Assembly (NCBI GenBank): GCA_041749535.1
Contig: JBGTBE010000011.1
Location: 51,804 to 115,803 of the forward strand
DNA from: JBBQZU01 sp041749535
GTDB taxonomy: Bacteria > Bacteroidota > Bacteroidia > Flavobacteriales_D > Cryomorphaceae
Reading direction: 5' to 3'
DNA length: 64,000 bases
Below, one piece after another: positions 36,163 to 45,066 of the stretch. The notes beneath the pieces are model-generated. The model saw only the letters and a program-made list of their open reading frames with translations, made no database searches and was not told where the DNA came from. Position 1 is the stretch's first letter. Each line of letters opens with the position of its first letter. Position numbers and translations under genes: made by a program.

Positions 36163-36795
36163 TTAATTCAAAAAAGGATTGTGCACCTTCTCATGAGCAA
36201 CTGTAGTGATACCCATATGTCCTGGGTATATTACCGTTTCATCCGGAAGCGTGAAAAGATTGTTTTTGATTGATTTGAGCAATTGGTTCATATCCCCTCC
36301 GGGAAGGTCGGTTCGTCCTATGCTTTCTCTAAAGAGTACATCACCACCAAGTAGCAAGCCCTGTGCACTGTGATAAAAGGCAACGTGGCCCGGAGAATGC
36401 CCGGGTACTTCAATGATTTTGAAGTTTTCCTTTCCCAATGCAATTTCTTTGGTATCAAAAAAGTGCACTTCAGTGACGGGACTGTAGTTGAGACCGTACA
36501 TCTCAGCAACCCTAACGGCTGAGCGCAGCACAACTTCTTCTCCTTTGGGTATGATTAACTTTAGGCCATAGGTGCGCGCCACGAAATCATTGCCAAAAAC
36601 ATGGTCTATGTGGCAGTGCGTATTCACAAGGAGTGTTGGCTTAAGTCCTTTCAGCTTAATTAAATCGCTGAGAATTTGCTCTTCGCGGCGGTCATAGCAT
36701 CCCGGATCCACAATCATACACATACCATCTTCGTTGTACACTACGTAGGTATTTTCTTCGAATGGATTGAAAACGAAGCTTTCAATAGTAATCAT
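36163..36795 (-). CDS. MBL-fold metallohydrolase, glyoxalase II-like
   Basis: A 210-residue metallo-beta-lactamase-fold hydrolase. The zinc motif THCHIDH (His60, His62, Asp64, His65) and the later GHSPGHVAFY and YPGHMGITT histidines are all present. The short length and the FVFNPFEENTYVVYNEDG start resemble the small hydroxyacylglutathione-hydrolase-like proteins (YcbL type), which lack the C-terminal substrate domain. Substrate not known. It is convergent with the secreted-protein gene and divergent from the TolB-like gene. Confidence 0.9.
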   Translation of the reverse strand: MITIESFVFNPFEENTYVVYNEDGMCMIVDPGCYDRREEQILSDLIKLKGLKPTLLVNTHCHIDHVFGNDFVARTYGLKLIIPKGEEVVLRSAVRVAEMYGLNYSPVTEVHFFDTKEIALGKENFKIIEVPGHSPGHVAFYHSAQGLLLGGDVLFRESIGRTDLPGGDMNQLLKSIKNNLFTLPDETVIYPGHMGITTVAHEKVHNPFLN

Positions 36796-36917
36796 TCCTC
36801 AGTCTTTTTCGCGAAGGTAGGGAAATCAAGGTGTTGAATGTTTATAGAAGGAGGTATCTTCAGCGTGATGATCACCTTTCATTTTCATTACCTTTACCAC
36901 TGTACACTTCATTATTG

Positions 36918-39900
36918 ATGAGCAGGCGTATTCTTCTGGCTACAATTTTAATATTCTCACTTTCAGGGATTCGTGCGCAATTTTATCAGGGTTCGTACAA
37001 TGAGTTTGGAAAGAATAGAATACAGTACCGCACTTTTCTATGGCAGCAATACCGCTTTGAGAAGTTTGACACATATTTTTATGAAGGTGGTCAACAGCTG
37101 GCTTCGTTCACCAGCAAAGTAGCAGAAAAGAATATCCGCAGTCTTGAAGATGTCTTCGACTTCACGATGGAAGATCAAATACAGTTCATCGTATACAATA
37201 GCCAGACTGATTTTAAGCAAAGCAATGTTGGGCTAAGCAACGATGACCAGCTCAATATTGGTGGCACAGCCAGAATTATAGGCTCCAAAGTATTTGTGTA
37301 TTTCGATGGAGATTATGTGCGCTTTGAACAGAACATACGCGAAGGCATTGCACAGGTGCTCATCAATCAGGTGCTATATGGCGGTGGATGGCGCGAAGTA
37401 ATCAGAAGTTCTACGCTCCTTACCCTTCCTGATTGGTACATCAACGGTTTGATTCTGTACGTTTCAGGTACTGCAACTCCCGAAATGGAGAGCCGCATTA
37501 GAAGCGGTGTGCTCTCCGGCGATTACAATAAGTTCAACAGATTAGAGGGGCGTGAAGCACACATCGCAGGTTTTGCCCTTTGGAGATATGTGGCCGAGGT
37601 GTACGGTGAGAATATCATACCCAGTGTGCTGTACATGTCCAGGGTAAGTCGCAATGTGGAGAGCGGTTTTCTATTCGTACTGGGTAAGTCCCTCGAATCC
37701 ATCACCAAAGAGTTTGTGGCTTATAACCACGGGGAGTACACCTTTGCCGATTTAACCAAAAGGGAAACTGAGTTGGAGAAACTCCCTGTGAAATCAAAAA
37801 AGGGCTATGTCTACACACAGTTTGAAGTCAGCCCTGATGGCAGCACTGCTGCATATGTAAGCAACATCATGGGGCAATACAGGCTTTACATTCATGACCT
37901 TGAACACAACAAGCGAAAGAAGATTCTTAAAGCTGAGCACAAGCTCAACAGGATTACCGACTATTCTTTTCCAGTAATTGCCTGGCATCCATCTGGTAGC
38001 GCGCTTACCTACGTGACTGAAAAAAGGGGTAAGCTGCTTATGACCACCTACAATACAGATAAGGGGAAGTCCACAACCAGAGAGATTTTGCAATTGGATA
38101 AAATTCTTTCAATGACCTACAGTCCGAATGGACAGCAACTTGTATTTTCTGGAGTTGACAATGGTCAGACAGACTTGTACCTGTATTACACGATAGGCAA
38201 CAGACAAGAGCGCCTTACCAATGATATGTACGGGGATTTTGATCCAAGTTTTACAAAAGATGGCAACCGCATTCTGTTTACTTCAAACCGAACTGACGAT
38301 ACGCTTAGGGCAGGGGTGATGACCAATGAAGTTCCGCGAAACCTCGATGTGTTTGCCTTCAATTTAAAATCGCGCTCACCCTATTTGGAAAGGGTGACAG
38401 ATACACCGAAACTCAATGAGCGCGACCCATATCAATACGATAGCATCCGCTATACTTTCAGGGCCGATTATGAGGGGGTGATCAACAGGTATATGGCTAC
38501 GTATGACAGTACCATAAGCCGCATTGACACAACCATCCATTACCGGTACTTTACCACGGCAACGAATATCACAGATTACCAAAGCAACCTGCTCACCTAC
38601 AGGGCCCACCCCTCCACCGGGCAGTTTTCTGTCATGGACTTTGAGGACAAAAAATACCATTTCTATACAGGCAGGTTCAGGGATGACCAGAAGCGCAAGG
38701 AGGGAAGAACTACCTCGGGTGATAAAAAAACCGAAGAGAATACCAATCCTGATCGAAAGACTGTGCTGAAAAAAGATCCGCAGGTGGAAGAAGTAGTTCC
38801 CATCATCATCAACAAGGAGCCAGGAAATGAACCTGAGATCGATATATCGAATTACGTATTTGAAGGAGAGCGCGATTTTGCATATGAGAAGGAAACCATT
38901 ACCATAACAGAAGCCGCGGGTACCAAAAAAAGGATTCAGCCCAGCCGCGAGGGTGTTACAAAACTCGATTCGCTCACCCTGCCCGGAGCACGCAACTACA
39001 ACATAAACTTTGCAACGGACTATGTGCTAGGTCAGCTGGACAACAGCTATTTGAGCAATTTCTATCAGCCACTTTCAAACCCTGCATTCCTGAACCCAGG
39101 CATCAGTGGTTTGATGAAGCTCGGCATCAGCGATCTATTTGAAGACTATAAAATTGTAGGAGGATTCAGAATACCATTCAATTTTGACAACAGTGCGTAC
39201 ATGCTTAGCGGGGAGAATCTCTCCAAACGCATTGACAAACGTCTTACTGTGTACCGGCAGGCAAGCCGCTTTCTTCAAGGCCCGAGCTATGTGAAGGTAG
39301 TGACGTACAATGCAAATTATAGGATGAGCTATCCCATTAATGAAGTGTTTAGTATCAGGGGTACTTTCACGTTGAGGTACGACCAGGAGATTAGCCTTTC
39401 TACTGATGTGCCCAACCTGCTTCGCCCAAATGAAGATTCTTATTACTCCGGCCTGAAGGGTGAAGTGGTTTTTGACAATACACTGCCTATGGGTCTGAAT
39501 CTATATCGGGGTATGCGGTGGAAGGTGTGGGGAGAATACTACAGAGATCCCACCAACTTCAAGCGGGATTTCGTGGTGATGGGCCTCGACTGGAGAAATT
39601 ATACCAAAATACACCGACAGCTAATCTGGGCCAACCGTTTTGCATGGCAAACTTCCGTGGGGAGGGAGCGCCTGCTCACCTATCTGGGTGGGGTAGATAA
39701 CTGGATGTTCCCCAAGGTAGATTTCTCGGTGCCTGTGGCGGCAAATCAGAATTATGCCTTTCAAACACTTGCTGCTCCAATGCGTGGATTTTTCTACAAT
39801 ACCCGCAATGGAAATTCATTTGCAATGGCAAGCACGGAGCTCCGCTGGCCCATATTCCGTTATTTTTATGACACACCCCTTAAGAATGACTTTCTGGAAA

Positions 39901-40172
39901 ACTTCCAGCTCGTAGGTTTTGCCGATGCCGGATCTGCATGGACAGGAGCGAGCCCTTATTCTGCAAACAATAGCTTCAACAATACCATTATTGAAACAGG
40001 TGCCATTACGGTAGAAGTGGAAAACAACCGTAACCCAGTGGTCTATGGGTACGGATTTGGAGCGCGAACCAGGCTCCTCGGATACTTTGTAAAGATCGAT
40101 TGGGCATGGGGTGTGGACGATGGCATTAGGCTGCCCAGTGTTTTTTACTTCTCACTGGCGCTCGATTTTTAA
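36918..40172 (+). CDS. Pseudo-peptidase / TolB propeller / beta-barrel envelope protein
   Basis: A 1084-residue protein with signal peptide MSRRILLATILIFSLSGIRA. Residues 22-300 resemble gluzincin peptidase domains, but the HExxH position reads REGIAQ and the later exposed motif reads PDWYINGLILY in place of the usual PxWFxEGLA, so the metal site looks lost. Residues 310-560 contain TolB/PD40 beta-propeller repeats (VSPDGSTAAYVSN, YSPNGQQLVFSG, FTKDGNRILFTSN). The last 330 residues are aromatic-rich strands ending FYFSLALDF with a terminal Phe, as for an outer-membrane barrel. Start at 36918 was chosen because the signal peptide begins there; the frame is open to 36831. The stop overlaps the next start (TAATG). 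Confidence 0.85.
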   Translation: MSRRILLATILIFSLSGIRAQFYQGSYNEFGKNRIQYRTFLWQQYRFEKFDTYFYEGGQQLASFTSKVAEKNIRSLEDVFDFTMEDQIQFIVYNSQTDFKQSNVGLSNDDQLNIGGTARIIGSKVFVYFDGDYVRFEQNIREGIAQVLINQVLYGGGWREVIRSSTLLTLPDWYINGLILYVSGTATPEMESRIRSGVLSGDYNKFNRLEGREAHIAGFALWRYVAEVYGENIIPSVLYMSRVSRNVESGFLFVLGKSLESITKEFVAYNHGEYTFADLTKRETELEKLPVKSKKGYVYTQFEVSPDGSTAAYVSNIMGQYRLYIHDLEHNKRKKILKAEHKLNRITDYSFPVIAWHPSGSALTYVTEKRGKLLMTTYNTDKGKSTTREILQLDKILSMTYSPNGQQLVFSGVDNGQTDLYLYYTIGNRQERLTNDMYGDFDPSFTKDGNRILFTSNRTDDTLRAGVMTNEVPRNLDVFAFNLKSRSPYLERVTDTPKLNERDPYQYDSIRYTFRADYEGVINRYMATYDSTISRIDTTIHYRYFTTATNITDYQSNLLTYRAHPSTGQFSVMDFEDKKYHFYTGRFRDDQKRKEGRTTSGDKKTEENTNPDRKTVLKKDPQVEEVVPIIINKEPGNEPEIDISNYVFEGERDFAYEKETITITEAAGTKKRIQPSREGVTKLDSLTLPGARNYNINFATDYVLGQLDNSYLSNFYQPLSNPAFLNPGISGLMKLGISDLFEDYKIVGGFRIPFNFDNSAYMLSGENLSKRIDKRLTVYRQASRFLQGPSYVKVVTYNANYRMSYPINEVFSIRGTFTLRYDQEISLSTDVPNLLRPNEDSYYSGLKGEVVFDNTLPMGLNLYRGMRWKVWGEYYRDPTNFKRDFVVMGLDWRNYTKIHRQLIWANRFAWQTSVGRERLLTYLGGVDNWMFPKVDFSVPVAANQNYAFQTLAAPMRGFFYNTRNGNSFAMASTELRWPIFRYFYDTPLKNDFLENFQLVGFADAGSAWTGASPYSANNSFNNTIIETGAITVEVENNRNPVVYGYGFGARTRLLGYFVKIDWAWGVDDGIRLPSVFYFSLALDF

Positions 40173-40579
40173 TGAAAATTCCAAGAATGGATACGACCAC
40201 CATACTCATCCTTTTGCTAATAGGGCTTATGGCAGGGATGCTCAGCGGTTTCATAGGTGTAGGCGGTGGTCTCATTATCGTACCTGCACTTATTTACTTT
40301 CTTGGCTTTTCTCAGCACATGGCCCAAGGCACCAGTCTCGCACTGATGCTTCCACCCATAGGTATTCTGGCGGTATACAACTACCACCGGGCCGGGGAAA
40401 TTAACTTCGCCTACGCAGCCGTAATTGCTGTCGCCTTTATAGTAGGTGGTTTTTTAGGTTCTAAAATTTCTCTGAGACTTTCACCAACTACGGTTAAGTT
40501 TTTCTTCGGCTTGTTTATGCTTTATGTAGCTATCAGAATGATAGGTACCTCGTACAAAAACTTTTTCAGGGAACTGTGA
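40172..40579 (+). CDS. Half-length TauE/SafE family membrane protein
   Basis: A 135-residue membrane protein with four predicted helices. The start has the TauE/SafE motif GMLSGFIGVGGGLIIVPAL, followed by GTSLALMLPPIGILAVYNYHRAG. Full-length family members (sulfite/anion exporters) are about 250 residues with two such halves; only one half is present and no second half follows, so it probably works as a homodimer or has lost function. It overlaps both neighbours (start with the TolB-like gene stop, stop with the GTG of the amidohydrolase), so it is not a random fragment. Confidence 0.85.
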   Translation: MKIPRMDTTTILILLLIGLMAGMLSGFIGVGGGLIIVPALIYFLGFSQHMAQGTSLALMLPPIGILAVYNYHRAGEINFAYAAVIAVAFIVGGFLGSKISLRLSPTTVKFFFGLFMLYVAIRMIGTSYKNFFREL

Positions 40580-41778
40580 TCAACAAAGAAATCATACTCA
40601 GTACGGCTAAAGAGGCTGACCAAAAGCTGGTAAATGTGCGCCGCCATTTGCACGCCAATCCCGAGCTTTCTTTTCACGAGAAAAATACTTCTTCATTTAT
40701 TGCGGGTGAACTGGATGCACTTGGCATTCGTTACACTCCCGGAATTGGCGGATACGGTATAGTAGCGCATGTGGGCGACCTTGAGAATGGCAAACTCATA
40801 GCACTGCGCGGTGATATGGATGCCTTGCCTATACATGAGGAGAACGATGTGCCCTACGCTTCCAAGAATCCCGGAGTGATGCACGCTTGTGGGCACGACG
40901 TACACACCACCTGCTTGCTCGGCGCAGCAATGGTACTCAAAAAGCACGAATCACACTTGAAGGGGGCTGTGAGGTTTATCTTTCAGCCAGCAGAAGAGCG
41001 AATTCCAGGGGGTGCTTCACTGATGATTGCTGACGGGGCCCTTCGCAATCCAAACGTGAATCTCATATTCGGACAGCATGTATATCCCGATATGGAAGCA
41101 GGCCATGTAGGGTTTAGGCCTGGCATTTATATGGCTTCGGCTGATGAGTTGTATATTACTGTGATAGGCAAAGGTGGGCATGCGGCCCTGCCACATAAGT
41201 TGAACGACCCTGTGATTGCCGCAGCCCAAATTGTGATAGCCTTGCAGCAGTTGGTGAGCCGCAGAAGCGACCCCACACTACCATCTGTGCTATCTGTGGG
41301 TAAGGTGATTGCCAATGGAGCCACCAACGTAATTCCCGATAAGGTAATAATGGAAGGAACTTTTCGTACCCTTGATGAAGGATGGCGCTCTGCAGCACAT
41401 GAAGAAATTGAACGTATCGTGCACAACACCGCTGCGGCAATGGGTGTGACCGCCGATCTCGAAATCCGCAAGGGCTATCCTTGTTTGGTAAACCATCCGG
41501 AGCTTACATCCTGGTCCATGAAAATGGCTGAAGAACTTTTTGGCGCAAGCCAGGTGCATGAACTTCCCATTCGCATGACAGCTGAAGATTTTGCTTACTT
41601 CGCCCAGAAGATCCCAGCCTGTTTCTACAGGCTCGGTACTTCCAATACGGTGAAGCGTATAGGGGCACCGCTGCACACGAGTAAATTTGATATTGATGAA
41701 TCAGCGCTTCAAACAGGCACTGCGCTGATGGCATGGCTTGCAGTGAATGCACTGCAGGCGAAGGAAATAAGCCTTTAG
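40576..41778 (+). CDS. M20D-family amidohydrolase/peptidase
   Basis: A 400-residue M20D metallohydrolase of the hippurate / N-acyl-amino-acid / IAA-amino-acid hydrolase group. The metal motifs are intact: ALRGDMDALPI, MHACGHDVHTTCLLGAA, FQPAEE and the late PLHTSKFDIDE. These enzymes release acyl groups from amino acids; the substrate here is unknown. It starts with GTG at 40576, overlapping the stop of the TauE-like gene. Its own stop overlaps the convergent recQ stop by 4 bp. Confidence 0.93.
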   Translation: MINKEIILSTAKEADQKLVNVRRHLHANPELSFHEKNTSSFIAGELDALGIRYTPGIGGYGIVAHVGDLENGKLIALRGDMDALPIHEENDVPYASKNPGVMHACGHDVHTTCLLGAAMVLKKHESHLKGAVRFIFQPAEERIPGGASLMIADGALRNPNVNLIFGQHVYPDMEAGHVGFRPGIYMASADELYITVIGKGGHAALPHKLNDPVIAAAQIVIALQQLVSRRSDPTLPSVLSVGKVIANGATNVIPDKVIMEGTFRTLDEGWRSAAHEEIERIVHNTAAAMGVTADLEIRKGYPCLVNHPELTSWSMKMAEELFGASQVHELPIRMTAEDFAYFAQKIPACFYRLGTSNTVKRIGAPLHTSKFDIDESALQTGTALMAWLAVNALQAKEISL

Positions 41779-43967
41779 TTTGCTACTTCGCTCATGAATT
41801 TTATGCGCATGAGCCTGAGCTGTTCTTCAGTGAAGTCACCATCAAACTCGTTATACGCATCGCCTATGTCTTCGCTATCGGCTTCCATGAAGTACTCGTA
41901 GATGTCATTTTGTTCATCTTCATCCAAAATTCCGTTGATGTAATAGTCAATGTTTATTCTGGTGCCAGCACCTACAATGGCTTCAATTTCTGAAATCACC
42001 TCATCAAACGATTTCCCTTTCGCCTTAGCAATGTCTTCCAAAGGAAGTTTGCGGTCTATGTTCTGTATGATGTGAACCTTGAGCCCCGACTTGTTTACCA
42101 CCGATTTCACGACCATATCCTGTGGGCGTTCTATCTCATTGTCTTCAACATATTTTGTGATCAAATTCAAAAAGGGTTCGCCAAATTTCTTTGCCTTACC
42201 AGCACCTACCCCCACAATGTGGGTAAGCTCTTCCTGTGTGATGGGATACTGAATTGCCATCTCCTGAAGGGATGGATCCTGAAAAATTACATAAGATGGC
42301 AGATTTTCTTTCTCACTGATCTTTTTGCGCAGCTGCTCAAGCATCTTGTAGAGATTCTCATCGGCTGCTCCTTTGCCCATGTCTTTGGAAATCATGTCGT
42401 TCGAGTCATCCACATCGCTGTAGTCCCGCTCTTCGAAGAATACCACATCATGGGCTGACTTGAGAAACTCATGGCCTTTGGGCTCTATTTTCAGTATACC
42501 ATAGGTCTCAATTTCCTTTGAAATATATCCTTGTACAGTGGCTTGTCTGATTACGGCATTCCAGAATTTCTCATCTTTCTCGCATCCTATCCCAAACACT
42601 TCCAACTCGTGGTCTTTGTAGGTTTTCACATCGGCTGATTCATTTCCGCTAAGCACCTGCGCCACGTATTTGGCTTTTTGGCGCTCTTTGGTGTCGCGCA
42701 TTACTTCGAGCAGCATCTGTATGTACTCTCTGCCGTTGTACTGTTCCCTCGGAAAGCGACAGTTGTCGCACATATCTGTGCAATTGTCACTATCGAACTC
42801 TTCGCCAAAATAGTGTAGGATAAATTTGCGTCGGCAAAGGCTCGTTTCAGTATATGCTACTATTTCATGCAGGAGCTGCCTGCCTATTTCCATTTCGGAA
42901 ACGTGCTTGCCTTGAAGGAATTTTTCGAGTTTTTCAATGTCCTTATAGCTGTAGAAAGCCAGGCAGTGGCCTTCACCACCATCGCGGCCGGCACGTCCCG
43001 TTTCCTGATAGTAGCTTTCTATGCTTTTTGGAATGTCGTGGTGCACCACGTACCTCACATCTGGCTTATCTATACCCATACCGAAGGCTATGGTAGCCAC
43101 AATTACGTGTGCTCTCTCCGAGAGAAAGTCATCTTGGTTCTTGGCCCTTTGGTGCGCATCGAGACCAGCGTGATAAGGGAGCGCTTTTATTCCATTTACG
43201 GTGAGCGTTTCGGCTACCTCTTCAACTTTTTTTCGGCTCAGGCAATATATTATGCCCGATTTGCCTTCATGCGACTTTACAAATTTGATGATCTCGCGTA
43301 TCACATCTTTTTTAGGCCTTACCTCATAGTACAGGTTTGGTCTGTTGAATGAAGCTTTGAAAATATTGGCATTGAGCATGCCGAGGTTCTTCTGTATATC
43401 CTGTTGCACCTTGTCTGTGGCAGTGGCTGTAAGTGCTATTACGGGTGCATTGGCAATTTCATCAATGATGCTGCGCAGGCGGCGGTATTCGGGTCTGAAA
43501 TCATGGCCCCATTCAGAGATGCAGTGCGCCTCGTCAATGGCGAAAAATGAAATTTCTGATTCCCGCAAAAAGTCAACATAATCATCCTTGGTGAGGCTCT
43601 CAGGAGCCATGTACAAGAGTTTGGTCACCCCGTTCATGATGTCGTCCTTCACCCGTTGTATTTCAGCTTTATTGAGAGATGAGTTTAGAAAATGCGCCAC
43701 ACCTTCATTTTCGCTCACAGCCCTAATGGAATCTACCTGATTCTTCATAAGTGCGATGAGCGGCGAAACTACAATGGCAGTACCGCCCTTCATAAGGGCT
43801 GGCAGCTGATAACATAGGGATTTACCACCACCGGTGGGCATGATCACAAATGTGTGTTGCCCATTCAACAAACTTTCTATCACTTGTTCTTGCTCACCTT
43901 TGAATCTATTGAAGCCAAAAAATTTCGACAGGGCTACTTTCGGTGAGAGGGTTTCTGTAATCATCAT
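41775..43967 (-). CDS. recQ: ATP-dependent DNA helicase RecQ
   Basis: A 730-residue RecQ helicase with motif I (MPTGGGKSLCYQLPAL), motif II DEAHCISEWGHDFRPEYRRL, motif V-VI YYQETGRAGRDG, an RQC zinc-binding region (C-x16-20-C-x2-C type: CRRKFILHYFGEE...CTDMCDNC) and a C-terminal HRDC-like domain followed by an acidic tail. RecQ unwinds forked and Holliday structures during repair. Start placed at 43967 (ATG ATG); a TTG three codons upstream is possible. Convergent with the M20 gene. Confidence 0.95.
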   Translation of the reverse strand: MMITETLSPKVALSKFFGFNRFKGEQEQVIESLLNGQHTFVIMPTGGGKSLCYQLPALMKGGTAIVVSPLIALMKNQVDSIRAVSENEGVAHFLNSSLNKAEIQRVKDDIMNGVTKLLYMAPESLTKDDYVDFLRESEISFFAIDEAHCISEWGHDFRPEYRRLRSIIDEIANAPVIALTATATDKVQQDIQKNLGMLNANIFKASFNRPNLYYEVRPKKDVIREIIKFVKSHEGKSGIIYCLSRKKVEEVAETLTVNGIKALPYHAGLDAHQRAKNQDDFLSERAHVIVATIAFGMGIDKPDVRYVVHHDIPKSIESYYQETGRAGRDGGEGHCLAFYSYKDIEKLEKFLQGKHVSEMEIGRQLLHEIVAYTETSLCRRKFILHYFGEEFDSDNCTDMCDNCRFPREQYNGREYIQMLLEVMRDTKERQKAKYVAQVLSGNESADVKTYKDHELEVFGIGCEKDEKFWNAVIRQATVQGYISKEIETYGILKIEPKGHEFLKSAHDVVFFEERDYSDVDDSNDMISKDMGKGAADENLYKMLEQLRKKISEKENLPSYVIFQDPSLQEMAIQYPITQEELTHIVGVGAGKAKKFGEPFLNLITKYVEDNEIERPQDMVVKSVVNKSGLKVHIIQNIDRKLPLEDIAKAKGKSFDEVISEIEAIVGAGTRINIDYYINGILDEDEQNDIYEYFMEADSEDIGDAYNEFDGDFTEEQLRLMRIKFMSEVAN

Positions 43968-44172
43968 ATAAGTCAATTTTCAAAATTCGCTGTGTCGGGA
44001 TGACACTTTATGCCTTGAGGGCGTTAAAACGAGAGGTTTAAGATAAGACATAATTCGTTACGGACAACTTTTGTGGGAGTTTGATTGAAGTTTTTTTACA
44101 CCTGCAATCTTTTAACCATTTGGCAAGCTTCAATCAGGAGGTTGAGATACCTGCTAAGGGGCCGAAAAATAC

Positions 44173-44180
44173 TAGCTTTG
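44173..44180 (+). promoter_or_regulatory. -7 box (TAGCTTTG) for tatC
   Basis: TAGCTTTG fits TAnnTTTG and lies 29 bases upstream of the preferred tatC ATG. Its presence argues against the longer in-frame start at 44081. Confidence 0.5.
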
Positions 44181-44209
44181 CATCCTTTAAAATTAAGTTA
44201 ATCTACGTT

Positions 44210-45013
44210 ATGGGCGATCCCAACCAAATGTCTTTTCTGGAACACTTGGAAGAACTGAGATGGAAAGTGATCAAAGCGGTCATTTCAATTCTTGTGTTCG
44301 CGGTTCTCGCTTTTATTTTTAAAGGGATTGTATTTGACCAAATTATTTTGGCACCCAAAAATACAACATTTATTACGTACAAAATATTTTGCTATCTATC
44401 TCAATACCTGGGTTTTGGTGATGAACTTTGCATAACTTCGGAGTTCAGCCTGCAGAATATTGAGATGAGCGGGCAGTTTACTGCCCACATGATTGTTTCC
44501 ATTGTTGCGGGTTTCATAGTGGCATTTCCATACGTGTTTTACCAGCTTTGGTCGTTCGTCGCTCCCGGGCTCAGCAGCAAGGAAAGGAACACCGCAAGGG
44601 GTGTAGTATTTTTCACATCCATGCTATTTCTTATGGGCATTGCATTCGGGTATTTTGTTATCGCTCCGCTCTCTGTTCAATTTCTTGGAAATTATCAGGT
44701 AAGCGAGCAGGTAGAGAACATTATCTCTCTCACTTCTTTTATCAGTACGGTTACTACAACGACCCTTGCAAGTGGTTTGGTATTTCAGTTGCCTGTTGTA
44801 GTGTACTTTTTTGCAAAACTCGGAATTGTAACCCCTGCATTGCTCAGAACCTACCGGAAGCATGCAATTATTGGGGTACTCATACTTTCAGCCATCATCA
44901 CTCCTCCCGACATTCTCAGTCAGGTGCTGGTCTCCATACCACTAATTGCTTTGTATGAGATCAGTATCTTTATTGCTGCAATCGTGATACGCAAACGAGA
45001 ATCGACCGGATAA
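44210..45013 (+). CDS. tatC: Sec-independent protein translocase TatC
   Basis: A 267-residue six-helix inner-membrane protein. The TatC signature FLEHLEELRWKVIKAV at the start binds the twin-arginine signal peptide, and YVFYQLWSFVAPGLSSKERN is the conserved cytosolic/periplasmic loop. TatC exports folded proteins with TatA. No tatA is adjacent. The start at ATG 44210 is chosen because the family's N-terminal motif begins there and a promoter box lies upstream; the frame remains open to 44081. Confidence 0.95.
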   Translation: MGDPNQMSFLEHLEELRWKVIKAVISILVFAVLAFIFKGIVFDQIILAPKNTTFITYKIFCYLSQYLGFGDELCITSEFSLQNIEMSGQFTAHMIVSIVAGFIVAFPYVFYQLWSFVAPGLSSKERNTARGVVFFTSMLFLMGIAFGYFVIAPLSVQFLGNYQVSEQVENIISLTSFISTVTTTTLASGLVFQLPVVVYFFAKLGIVTPALLRTYRKHAIIGVLILSAIITPPDILSQVLVSIPLIALYEISIFIAAIVIRKRESTG

Positions 45014-45066
45014 TAACTCAGCAGAATTCAATAACTTAGCAGCGAGAAACTCGAGACAGGATTTTA

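Noticed and set aside
44081..44209. N-terminal extension of TatC
   Set aside because: The TatC signature begins at 44210 and a promoter-like box lies inside the extension.
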